Assembly: GCF_012910705.2 (NCBI RefSeq) | Contig: NZ_WTVG02000034.1 | Span: 62,001-126,000, forward strand | Source of the DNA: Aromatoleum anaerobium | GTDB lineage: Bacteria > Pseudomonadota > Gammaproteobacteria > Burkholderiales > Rhodocyclaceae | Direction: 5' to 3' | DNA length: 64,000 nt | In this document: positions 55,614 through 62,100 of the stretch, piece after piece | How positions within the stretch are numbered: the stretch's first letter is position 1 | Layout of the letters: each line of letters begins with the position of its first letter | Position numbers and translations under genes: made by a program | The notes under the pieces: generated by a model | What the model was told of the DNA's origin: nothing | Databases searched by the model: none | The model's input: the letters and a program-made list of their open reading frames with translations, nothing else

Positions 55614-55943
55614 TCAGTATTTCATTGTGCGCTTCCACTCGGTATACAGATTCTGAGGGCCAGTGACGCCTCGTTTCAAAGCTTCCTTAGGTGTAACGAC
55701 GGGAACGTCCTCGGATACGAAAGCAACACTTTCTCCGCCAATGATTCGGTCAACAAATGTAATGTTCGAAGTGTTGAACCCACTCAACTTGAGAATCTCA
55801 TCGCGAGGCAGGTTAGAGAGTGGTTTCTTGCAGTCAAGCGTAGAAATAATTGCGCGCTCAATTGCCTTGCTAAATGGCGAGTTTATAGATCGGGTTGCCT
55901 GTTGAAGCTGAAACAGTAACTCCGCGAGCTTTTGATTTTCCAT
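55614..55943 (-). CDS. Cassette protein of unknown function
   Basis: A 109-residue protein, MENQKLAELLFQLQQATRSINSP then AIISTLDCKKPLSNLPRDEILKL and a C-terminal Pro/Val-rich stretch. No family was recognised. ATG 55943 has GGAG nine bases upstream; the in-frame TTG 55955 would cover that site. It is AT-rich like the other cassette genes. Its own attC, expected to the left, is missing, probably replaced by the MITE-like repeat region. Confidence 0.55.
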   Translation of the reverse strand: MENQKLAELLFQLQQATRSINSPFSKAIERAIISTLDCKKPLSNLPRDEILKLSGFNTSNITFVDRIIGGESVAFVSEDVPVVTPKEALKRGVTGPQNLYTEWKRTMKY

Positions 55944-55964
55944 GCGTGGCTCCAATGAAGAGGC

Positions 55965-56028
55965 ACCTAACGTATGAATTCACGGGCCTGCGCGGCTTTT
56001 TGCGCAGGCCCGGTGGAATGGGTTAGCC
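55965..56028 (-). repeat. attC site (64 bases)
   Basis: The cores ACCTAAC (55965-55971) and GTTAGCC (56022-56028) flank arms GAATTCACGGGCCTGCGC and GCGCAGGCCCGGTGGAAT around GGCTTTTT. The stem is nearly perfect. It serves the cassette at 56069-56834. Confidence 0.85.
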
Positions 56029-56068
56029 CAAAAAAAATTTGGGCAACTCATCTTTGGTTGTCATATAG

Positions 56069-56410
56069 CTAGCTGACGCCCCGGGGCACATGAAAGTATT
56101 GGTCGTGACGGAGCCGCAGCCCATTTTCTGCAAGAACCTCAATAATCTCGTTTCGGCTTAACCGCCCAATAGCTTCAATCGCCAATAAATCAGAAGCGCG
56201 AAGACAGGCAAGCTCCTTTACCGTCTTTATGCCGGCTCCTGTCAATGCCTCGGTCGTTCGCTGAGACAAATGCAGCACCTCGATTGGCTCACTTATCAAC
56301 CTGGAAATGGCTTCCACTTCCTCTATGGTCTTGGCTCCCTTAAGCGCATTGTCACGGACCAAACGGTCGATATTCTCAAGAATTTCACGATCAGTACGGT
56401 TGTCAGACAC
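56069..56410 (-). CDS. RNA polymerase alpha-CTD-like cassette protein
   Basis: A 113-residue protein. Its C-terminal half (about residues 40-100) reads PIEVLHLSQRTTEALTGAGIKTVKELACL ... AIEAIGRLSRNEIIEVLAENG, the helix-hairpin-helix pattern of the alpha subunit C-terminal domain (RNA_pol_A_CTD). The N-terminal part is charged and helical. GTG 56410 has GGAG six bases upstream and is preferred; an in-frame GTG at 56437 is possible. Whether it touches RNA polymerase or DNA is unknown. It is encoded 31 bases after its partner. Confidence 0.7.
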   Translation of the reverse strand: MSDNRTDREILENIDRLVRDNALKGAKTIEEVEAISRLISEPIEVLHLSQRTTEALTGAGIKTVKELACLRASDLLAIEAIGRLSRNEIIEVLAENGLRLRHDQYFHVPRGVS

Positions 56411-56441
56411 GATTAGCTCCAGGCGGTGACTGGACACCTGC

Positions 56442-56834
56442 TCAGGGCAGGCTATTCAAAACTGGCAGGTCCGGTAAATCAATCCAGCGGTCGAGCGGAA
56501 AACTAACTAAGCCCAATTCTTCCACCCAGGCAGCGGTTCTGTCGCTCTCGCAAGCCATCGCAATTGGGAGTTCCTCTAGAAACGGAAGAAGCACAGCAGT
56601 TCTATGTCTGCCGTTGATAAATTGTGTCTTACCGGAAATGAGTTGGACAGTCGGTAGAAAGAATCGCATTACCCCATCGTCCGGTGTGAAGAACCAGTCA
56701 GCCAAGTAGGCGGGCCGAACAGTAACTGACTCACGGCACAAGAAGTCATCTTGATCAAAATGCGCGTGGAACAGCTTACGAGGAACCCAGTAGGGCCTGT
56801 CAGTGTAGAGGCTTAACTCGGGACGGCAACGCAT
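56442..56834 (-). CDS. Cassette protein with NGRHR motif
   Basis: A 130-residue protein of unknown function. TQFINGRHRTAVLLPFLEELPIAMA (about residues 70-95) resembles the GxxR/NGRHR nucleotide-binding corner of ParB/sulfiredoxin-type folds. Several Trp and Tyr residues lie in the N-terminal half. It starts just left of an attC and is the first gene of a two-gene cassette. Confidence 0.55.
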   Translation of the reverse strand: MRCRPELSLYTDRPYWVPRKLFHAHFDQDDFLCRESVTVRPAYLADWFFTPDDGVMRFFLPTVQLISGKTQFINGRHRTAVLLPFLEELPIAMACESDRTAAWVEELGLVSFPLDRWIDLPDLPVLNSLP

Positions 56835-56849
56835 ATTTGAGATTGAAAG

Positions 56850-56913
56850 GGCTAACGTCTGAATTCACCAGCCTGCGCGGCTTTATCGCGCACCGTCCGG
56901 TGGATTGATGCCT
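56850..56913 (-). repeat. attC site with degenerate right core
   Basis: The left core GGCTAAC (56850-56856; GTTAGCC on the minus strand) and arms GAATTCACCAGCCTGCGCGG and CGCGCACCGTCCGGTGGATT are clear. The right core is degenerate (ATTGATG for GTTRRRY). The 66-bp palindrome begins 9 bases further on. Confidence 0.65.
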
Positions 56914-56921
56914 CCGCAGAA

Positions 56922-56987
56922 CAGGGGACAGACCACGGTTTCCAAAGGTTTTGCACAAAAGCTGAAAACCGTGGTCTGTCCCCTATT
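56922..56987. repeat. 66-bp palindromic repeat, copy 2
   Basis: Identical over 66 bases to 54093-54158. It lies immediately beside a degenerate attC, inside a cassette that has lost its gene. Complete identity of the two copies points to recent movement or gene conversion. Confidence 0.8.
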
Positions 56988-57052
56988 CAGGGCTTCATAG
57001 GGCTTCATCGCGAAGCGAGCCACGACATGAACCGATTGTTGAACAAGCCCAG

Positions 57053-57235
57053 TCAACCCATTCCATTACACACAATACATTCATCATTCTGGTCACGCGC
57101 GTACTTGAGCCCCGCCGCGAAATCCATGACGCGCCGAAGACCGATCCAGATCGTCTTCACGCCGGGCTCGCCGTCGCCCTTGCGCCCGAGAAAGCCGCCT
57201 AGCATGGCCACCAGATGCGCACAGATGGGGGCAGG
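57053..57235 (-). pseudogene. C-terminal remnant of an IS4-family transposase
   Basis: A minus-strand frame ending with a TGA at 57053-57055 reads HLVAMLGGFLGRKGDGEPGV then KTIWIGLRRVMDFAAGLKYA. This is the conserved C-terminus of IS4-family transposases (GGFLGRKGDGEPGxKxxWxGLxR). The rest of the gene is absent and no element ends were found. It is therefore a decayed insertion inside a cassette. Confidence 0.75.
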
Positions 57236-57343
57236 CCTTGCGTTCGAGCACTGGGCTGTGCTGCGCTATGCCATATTGCAAGACCTGACCTTATTGTCGC
57301 AGGTTCATCCTCCGCCTACGAGGTCGGAGTACCAGTTTTCTAC

Positions 57344-57421
57344 CTATTGTCGCGTGCTGCAATCCATGCAGCAATTCCAGCTATTGAATCTTGATCCTCC
57401 GCATTTTGTACAAGTGGGCAT
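57344..57421 (-). CDS. Possible 25-residue Cys-rich cassette peptide
   Basis: A short frame starts 6 bases inside the attC at 57427: MPTCTKCGGSRFNSWNCCMD, then CSTRQ and a stop. CxxC and CCxxC could form a zinc site. It is more likely the truncated start of a lost cassette gene, because the DNA beyond it holds only the IS4 remnant. No ribosome site is visible. Confidence 0.3.
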   Translation of the reverse strand: MPTCTKCGGSRFNSWNCCMDCSTRQ

Positions 57422-57426
57422 CGCTG

Positions 57427-57487
57427 GCCTAACGTTACTGCCGGCCTTGCGCGGCTTTATGCACAAGATCCGGTGGAAAGGTTAGGC
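57427..57487 (-). repeat. attC site (61 bases)
   Basis: Consensus cores GCCTAAC (57427-57433) and GTTAGGC (57481-57487) flank arms CTGCCGGCCTTGCGCGG and GCACAAGATCCGGTGG. The stop codon of the gene to the right lies inside the site. Confidence 0.85.
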
Positions 57488-58288
57488 ATTGCGGCGCTCC
57501 TGCATTATGCGATCAGCCTCCTTCTTGAAAGTCTTGTGCATTATAAAATCGAGGAATACCTTTGTCTTGAGCACCTCATCCAAGGTGATTTCACGCTGAC
57601 CGATCTGCGAGTGAGCCACTTGGCTAGATCGTATTGCATAAACCTCGCGCAAATCGTCTTGTACCTCCTGCGATGCTCCCATTACCGCTAAACCGCGCTG
57701 TAGGTCGCGCAGTTCATTTCGCAACTTCTTGACGCCGAGAATTCGTGCCGTAACGAAGTGCTCAAGTGCCCTATAGAAGCAAAGAAATGCTTCTCTACGA
57801 AAATTGAGTTCATAGAAGTTCATTCGAAGAAGGAGCAAGCCGCGACAATATTCGCCCGTTAGTACGTTCGAGTCTTCTCGGGTAACGATGCCAAAGATGA
57901 GTACCGCGTTATATATGTCTTGCTCTGCTAATGGCTTCAATTCTTCATATGTCGTGTCGCTCTCGACAATGAGCGCACTACCTCTTGAGTTCGTTCCTTC
58001 CAAGTCATCCGCAATTGTGAGTACTGGGTGAACCCACGGATCGTTATACCAAGAGAAGCTTCCAATTGTTCCAGCATTCAACGCGATTAGGATAGCATTA
58101 ATGGTGTGGTGCGCGTAATGCACCTTTGCTGCTTCTATCTGTGGCTCATCCAAGGCGCGGATGGAAATGACAAAGTCCCTCTCCCGTACATGTTGGACAC
58201 GGATATTGGACTCCGGCAACTGGAGAAGTCGAAATGGAGCGTCCGTGAGCGTATGCGAATCGCTACGAACTCGGCAGGATATCCACAT
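57482..58288 (-). CDS. HEPN-like cassette protein
   Basis: A 268-residue protein of unknown function. The C-terminal third is helical and contains FYRALEHFVTARILGVKKL (about residues 171-189) and IRSSQVAHSQ (R220-x5-H226). The latter fits the Rx4-6H motif of HEPN RNase domains, as in ApeA/Apea-type defence proteins. The N-terminal part is a mixed domain with LTIADDLEGTNSRGSALIVES. ATG 58288 is chosen; a GTG at 58312 lies in the attC. Confidence 0.6.
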   Translation of the reverse strand: MWISCRVRSDSHTLTDAPFRLLQLPESNIRVQHVRERDFVISIRALDEPQIEAAKVHYAHHTINAILIALNAGTIGSFSWYNDPWVHPVLTIADDLEGTNSRGSALIVESDTTYEELKPLAEQDIYNAVLIFGIVTREDSNVLTGEYCRGLLLLRMNFYELNFRREAFLCFYRALEHFVTARILGVKKLRNELRDLQRGLAVMGASQEVQDDLREVYAIRSSQVAHSQIGQREITLDEVLKTKVFLDFIMHKTFKKEADRIMQERRNA

Positions 58289-58293
58289 GCGAT

Positions 58294-58360
58294 GCCTAAC
58301 GTCTGAATTCACCGTCCTGCATGGCTTTTCGCGCAGGTCCGGTGGAATGATAGGTTACCC
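58294..58360 (-). repeat. attC site (67 bases)
   Basis: The left core GCCTAAC (58294-58300; GTTAGGC on the minus strand) is consensus; the right core GTTACCC is slightly off. The arms GAATTCACCGTCCTGC and GCGCAGGTCCGGTGGAAT pair well. It belongs to the first cassette of the array. Confidence 0.85.
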
Positions 58361-58383
58361 CCGCGGCGCGATTACGTGCCCCA

Positions 58384-58809
58384 TTAGCGCTTTGATACTG
58401 CCATATGCAACTTACGTATCCCATCGGCCTGTTCTGATGTGTTTGAGACGAGCCCATCTGCACACTCGCGGACCCTGCTGCTACCGCAATAACCGACATA
58501 CTGAGTTATGTAGAGTGGAAATGGCTTGGTTGGGTTGTTCCAGAGAATTACGGCCGCGTATACTGTGGAATATCCAAGGTTGGACGTATTTTGATCGAGC
58601 GTAACGACATTGAGTTGCATTCGAGGTTGTTGTTCATCGAAGGAAATCGCTAGCGACGAAGACGACCGAATGCCTTCCTTGATTGCGAACACCAGGCGCT
58701 GACCGACTGCATCAGGTGTGGTGCTTATTATTTCCACGGGCATCTGAGCCCACGTGGATGTGCTGGCAAGGAGCGCCCACAAAGCAGAAAGCCGAGTGAT
58801 CATGTGCAT
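58384..58809 (-). CDS. Exported protein of the first cassette
   Basis: A 141-residue protein with a signal peptide (MHMITRLSALWALLASTSTWA) and a small mature domain. The mature part holds VAFAIKEGIRS-like and YVGYCGSSRVRECADGL segments, with two Cys that could pair. The function is not recognised. ATG 58809 has GGAG eight bases upstream; the TTG at 58824 is not needed. As the first cassette it would be the best expressed from an integron promoter. Confidence 0.65.
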   Translation of the reverse strand: MHMITRLSALWALLASTSTWAQMPVEIISTTPDAVGQRLVFAIKEGIRSSSSLAISFDEQQPRMQLNVVTLDQNTSNLGYSTVYAAVILWNNPTKPFPLYITQYVGYCGSSRVRECADGLVSNTSEQADGIRKLHMAVSKR

Positions 58810-58831
58810 GGTGACTCCATTCAAATAGGGG

Positions 58832-58838
58832 GGTTAAC
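58832..58838 (-). other. attI-type recombination core
   Basis: GGTTAAC on the plus strand, GTTAACC on the minus strand, sits just before the first cassette and 123 bases from the integrase ATG. Its place between a divergent integrase remnant and the first cassette is that of an attI core site. The rest of attI and the cassette promoter should lie in 58839-58961, but attI sites share little sequence beyond the core. Confidence 0.6.
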
Positions 58839-58961
58839 GAATAGACACCAAGTGTCGATGTAAAAGTGTTATTGGATATGTCGGATAAGCCAGGACTGAC
58901 TGGCAAGCCCTTGTTCCGGCAGGTGTGACGTGTGTATCCAAAAAGCATATTTCCCAATAAC

Positions 58962-59366
58962 ATGGCACAAGCCATCCGGTCTCTCGGTACGACTGCGCCA
59001 CGGCTGCTCGATCTTTTCGAGATCGGCTGCGGCTGAAGCACTACAGCCTGCGCACCGAGCAAGCGTATGTCGGCTGGGTCAAAAGATACATCATTCATCA
59101 CGGTCGGCGCCATCCAAACGACATGGGAAAGCAGGAGGGGGAGGCTTTTCAGACCTCGCTCGCGGCTGAGCGCGACGTGAGGGCGGTGACACAGGGGCAG
59201 GGTTTGTCGGCGATTCTGTTTCTTTACCGGGAGGTGCTGGAGCACCCCCTTGCCATGGCTGGATGAGGTGACGCGGCCGAAGCAGCCGGCGCGCTTGTCT
59301 TTGGTGATGTCACGCGGGGAAGTGCAGCGGCTGATCGCGGGGGTGGATGACCCCTGCTCGGGCTGA
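58962..59366 (+). pseudogene. intI: Integron integrase (intI) pseudogene
   Basis: Three plus-strand segments in alternating frames rebuild the N-terminal third of IntI. The first is MAQAIRSLGTTAPRLLDLF (58962-). The second is DRLRLKHYSLRTEQAYVGWV ... AILFLYREVLE (59021-59245). The third is PWLDEVTRPKQPARLSLVMS then RGEVQRLIAGVDD (59253-). The HYSLRTEQAYVxWVKRYI and LFLYREVL patterns are typical of IntI. Frameshifts lie near 59015-59020 and 59246-59255. The catalytic domain (R, HxxR, Y) is absent. Confidence 0.88.
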
Positions 59367-59508
59367 TCATCGCGCCGCCGGATATGAGAAACTGCCGCGA
59401 ACGCGGATCGTTCGCGCGTCCAGATTTGTCCCGCCGAAACCTTCCGTTTCCGTCCGCGGTCCTCGGGCGGCGCGTGATCCACTGCCCTTGAACCCTGCAG
59501 GAGAGCCG

Positions 59509-59994
59509 ATGCATCTGCCGAACCACCAACTCGCGATGACCGTGCTGATGACGCCGGACATGGCCAATTTTTCCGGCAACGTCCATGGCGGCACGATCCT
59601 CAAGCTGCTCGACCAGGTCGCCTATGCGTGCGCGAGCCGCTACGCCGGGCACTATGTCGTGACGCTGTCGGTGGATCAGGTGATGTTCCGCCAGCCGATC
59701 CATGTCGGGGAGCTCGTGAGCTTTCTCGCGTCCGTCAATTACACCGGCAAGACGTCGTTGGAAGTCGGCATCAAGGTGCTGGCCGAGAACATCCGCGAAA
59801 AGGTCGTGCGCCACGCGAACAGCTGCTTCTTCACGATGGTCGCGGTCGACGATGAGGGCCGCTCGATCCCGGTCCCGCCGCTCGTCCCGACCACGCCCGA
59901 CGAGCTGCGGCGTCACGCCGCCGCGCAGATCCGCCGCGAATTGCGCCATGAATTCGACCTGCGCCAGCGCGCGTTGAGGCCGGCAGCAGCATGA
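59509..59994 (+). CDS. Acyl-CoA thioesterase (hot-dog fold, YciA/BACH type)
   Basis: A 161-residue thioesterase. [35 protein letters not shown] contains the active-site Asn/His/Asp region. [22 protein letters not shown] is the second conserved strand. GGAGAG precedes ATG 59509. The frame upstream to 59347 overlaps the intI pseudogene end. It is the first normal gene beyond the integron and overlaps the next gene by 4 bases. Confidence 0.93.
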   Translation: MHLPNHQLAMTVLMTPDMANFSGNVHGGTILKLLDQVAYACASRYAGHYVVTLSVDQVMFRQPIHVGELVSFLASVNYTGKTSLEVGIKVLAENIREKVVRHANSCFFTMVAVDDEGRSIPVPPLVPTTPDELRRHAAAQIRRELRHEFDLRQRALRPAAA

Positions 59995-60221
59995 GCGGCA
60001 CCCAAGCGAACAATCCGCTGCACGGCGTCACGCTCGAACGCATGCTGACCGAGCTGGTGGAGCATTACGGCTGGGACGAGCTCGGGCAGGAGATCCCGAT
60101 CCGCTGCTTCCAGCACGAGCCGAGCGTCGCGTCGAGCCTCAAGTTCCTGCGCCGCACTCCGTGGGCGCGCGAGCGGGTCGAGTCGCTGTATCTCTACGTG
60201 CTGCGCTTGCGCCGAAGATAA
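59991..60221 (+). CDS. VF530-family (DUF2132) small protein
   Basis: A 76-residue protein: [22 protein letters not shown] then [25 protein letters not shown] and EXVESLYL-like end. This matches the VF530/DUF2132 family, small proteins suggested to bind DNA. It overlaps the thioesterase stop by 4 bases, so they are co-translated. Confidence 0.9.
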   Translation: MSGTQANNPLHGVTLERMLTELVEHYGWDELGQEIPIRCFQHEPSVASSLKFLRRTPWARERVESLYLYVLRLRRR

Positions 60222-60363
60222 GCCGGTGCGCCCGTCCACAACGGTCTATGATGATCGTGCCCTGTTCCCGGTTGTTCGCAGGCATCGCCGGGGGGTCATC
60301 CAGTAACGGCAACAAAGCGGTGACGGCGCCTTTCACGGCGCACGCATTGCAAGGAGAAACACA

Positions 60364-60486
60364 ATGGCCAAAGGTCAGGTACGCGGAAACAAAGAGGCCA
60401 AGAAGCCGAAACAGCCGAAAAAACCCGAACCGCCGGCTGCGGGCGGAATCATGGCGCCGAAGACGGACAAGTCCGGAAAGAAATAG
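60364..60486 (+). CDS. Tiny Lys/Pro-rich protein
   Basis: A 40-residue frame with a strong AAGGAG ribosome site. MAKGQVRGNKEAKKPKQPKK is followed by PEPPAAGGIMAPKTDKSGKK. It has 12 or so Lys and 6 Pro and is probably disordered. Similar short proteins are common in betaproteobacteria, with no known role. The near-perfect ribosome site and the terminator 25 bases after its stop support a real gene. Confidence 0.75.
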   Translation: MAKGQVRGNKEAKKPKQPKKPEPPAAGGIMAPKTDKSGKK

Positions 60487-60511
60487 CCTCGGCTCGCTTC
60501 GGCAAACCACG

Positions 60512-60538
60512 AAAAAACCGGCTTTGCGCCGGTTTTTT
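60512..60538 (+). terminator. Intrinsic terminator, likely bidirectional
   Basis: AAAAAACCGGC-TTTGC-GCCGGTTTTTT is a perfect 11-bp stem with a 5-base loop. It has U-runs on both strands. It ends the 40-residue gene from the left and can end the BNR-repeat gene from the right. Confidence 0.92.
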
Positions 60539-60570
60539 GTTGAGGCACGGTACAGCGCCCGGCCCCGGTT

Positions 60571-61677
60571 TCAGTGTGCGAAGCGCACACAATAGATCGG
60601 CGGAAGGTGCGCCGACAGGCACATCCACGTCTCGCCGCCGTCTTCCGACACCCACAACGCGCCGGTCGTCGAACCCATCGCGAGCCGCCTGCCGCTGCTG
60701 TCGACGTCGAGCCCGTGGCGATACACGAGGTCGTACGCCGGCGCCCGCGGCAGCCCGTGGTCGAGCGGCTCGAAGCTTGCGCCGCCGTCGCGGCTGCGGT
60801 TGACGACCAGGTGCGCCCCGACCGGCACGCGACAGGCATCTTTCGCCGCCGGCACGAACCACGCGGTGTCCGCGTCCTGCGGATGGACCGCGACGGTGAA
60901 ACCGAACGACGACGGTTGCGCCGTGAGCGGCTGCCAGCTCGCCGCGGCGTCGGTCGAACGATAGATGCCCGAATGCTGCTGCGCCCACAGCACGTCGGGA
61001 TTCGACGGGCATTGCACCATGCGGTGCACGTCCTGGATGTTCGGGTCGCCGCCGCGTTCGTCCGGCATGTAGTCGGCGATCATGCCGCTCGCGCGGCACT
61101 CCCAGCTGTCGCCGCCGTCGCGGGTCTGCCACACGCCGCCGCAGGAGACGGCGATCGTCACCACCCGACTGTCGCGCGGGTCGATGCAGATCGAGTGGAT
61201 GCCGGGCTGGTCGTAGCCGCCGCCGAACCATTCGCGGCGTTCCGGGCGATCCCACAACGACCGGACCAGCCCCCAGGAGTCGCCGCCGTCGGCGGAGTGG
61301 AACAGCCCGCCGGGGATCGTTCCGGCCCACAGCACGCCGGGCTGGTCCGCGCCGGCCGCTTCGAGCGCCCACACCTGGGCGAGTGACCAGGCTGCGTCGG
61401 CCTCGTCGGCGGCTGCCGCGGGTTTGGGCGGGTAGACTGGCACCGGGCTTTCATCCCAGCTCTGCCCGCCGTCGTGCGAGCGGCGCATCTTCACGCCGAA
61501 GTGCCCCAGGTTCAGCGCCGCATGCCACGTACCATCGCGCGGGTCGGCGAGCACCATCGTGACCGGGTCGCCGAGGAAGTGGACGTGCGCTTCGGGCAGC
61601 CAGTGCGGGCTCGCGTGCGGATGGCGGTCGAACACGAACAGCCCCTTGCGGGTGGCGACGAACAGTCGATCGGTCAT
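60571..61677 (-). CDS. BNR/sialidase-like beta-propeller protein
   Basis: A 368-residue protein with repeated BNR/Asp-box motifs (SHDGGQSWDES, SADGGDSWGLV, TRDGGDSWECR, STDAAASWQPL, SRDGGASFEPL, SEDGGETWMCL). These mark six blades of a propeller related to VPS10/photosystem-assembly-type WD/YVTN proteins. There is no signal peptide. No sialidase catalytic residues were identified, so the enzyme role is open. It lies 20 bases after a ThiS/MoaD-like gene in the same direction. Confidence 0.85.
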   Translation of the reverse strand: MTDRLFVATRKGLFVFDRHPHASPHWLPEAHVHFLGDPVTMVLADPRDGTWHAALNLGHFGVKMRRSHDGGQSWDESPVPVYPPKPAAAADEADAAWSLAQVWALEAAGADQPGVLWAGTIPGGLFHSADGGDSWGLVRSLWDRPERREWFGGGYDQPGIHSICIDPRDSRVVTIAVSCGGVWQTRDGGDSWECRASGMIADYMPDERGGDPNIQDVHRMVQCPSNPDVLWAQQHSGIYRSTDAAASWQPLTAQPSSFGFTVAVHPQDADTAWFVPAAKDACRVPVGAHLVVNRSRDGGASFEPLDHGLPRAPAYDLVYRHGLDVDSSGRRLAMGSTTGALWVSEDGGETWMCLSAHLPPIYCVRFAH

Positions 61678-61697
61678 CGATGCCTCCTTGCGGCGCT

Positions 61698-61967
61698 TCA
61701 ACCGCCCGAGAGCGCCTGCACAACGTAGATTTCGGCGTTTTCGCCGGCCGGGTCGGTGAGGTGCAGGCGGTCCTTCACGACCCGGCCATCGACGAAGATC
61801 GCGACATGGCGACGCAGTGTTCCCTGGTCGTCGAGAATATAGTCGCGCATCTGCGGTTTTTCGGCGAACGCGGCCGCGAGCGCGCCGTTCACCGTGTCGC
61901 CGGCGACGCGCAGCGGCGGGCAGGGCTGGTGACGCTGGATCGCGGGGGCGAAGACGATTCGCGGCAT
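61698..61967 (-). CDS. ThiS/MoaD-like ubiquitin-fold protein
   Basis: An 89-residue protein with the MoaD/ThiS layout: MPRIVFAPAIQRHQPCPP at the start, VAIFVDGRVVKDRLHLTD in the middle, and IYVVQALSGG at the end. The terminal Gly-Gly is the site where such carriers receive sulfur or form conjugates. The partner E1-like enzyme is not in the window. It is co-transcribed with the BNR protein, a pairing also worth noting for function. Confidence 0.82.
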   Translation of the reverse strand: MPRIVFAPAIQRHQPCPPLRVAGDTVNGALAAAFAEKPQMRDYILDDQGTLRRHVAIFVDGRVVKDRLHLTDPAGENAEIYVVQALSGG

Positions 61968-62100
61968 GATTGATCTCGGAGCGGCGGCCAGGCAGCGAAT
62001 GGCATGTCGCGGCCTTCACCAGTCTAGACCAGCAATCCGGGCGTCGCATGACGTCCTGCCCGGTCTGGCGGCAGCGTTGCGGGCGCCGCGCGCAGGTCGT

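Larger units (their letters stand above)
50640..59366 (-). mobile_element. Integron island 2 with degenerate integrase
   Basis: A leftward cassette array runs from the attI-type core at 58832 to a decayed attC half-site at about 50650-50737. The integrase pseudogene at its right end diverges from the array, the normal integron layout. Left attC cores read RYYYAAC on the plus strand at 51320, 52443 (one mismatch), 53682, 54657, 55965, 56850 (one mismatch), 57427 and 58294. Genes in it are AT-richer than the host and mostly have no recognisable function. Several are broken. Confidence 0.85.

Noticed and set aside
57027-57485. A 152-residue plus-strand frame in island 2.
   Set aside because: It runs opposite the IS4 remnant and through an attC, has no ribosome site and matches no family.
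50640-59366. Island 2 as a prophage or plasmid fragment.
   Set aside because: There are no phage structural, replication or conjugation genes. The repeated attC sites and the intI remnant explain it better.
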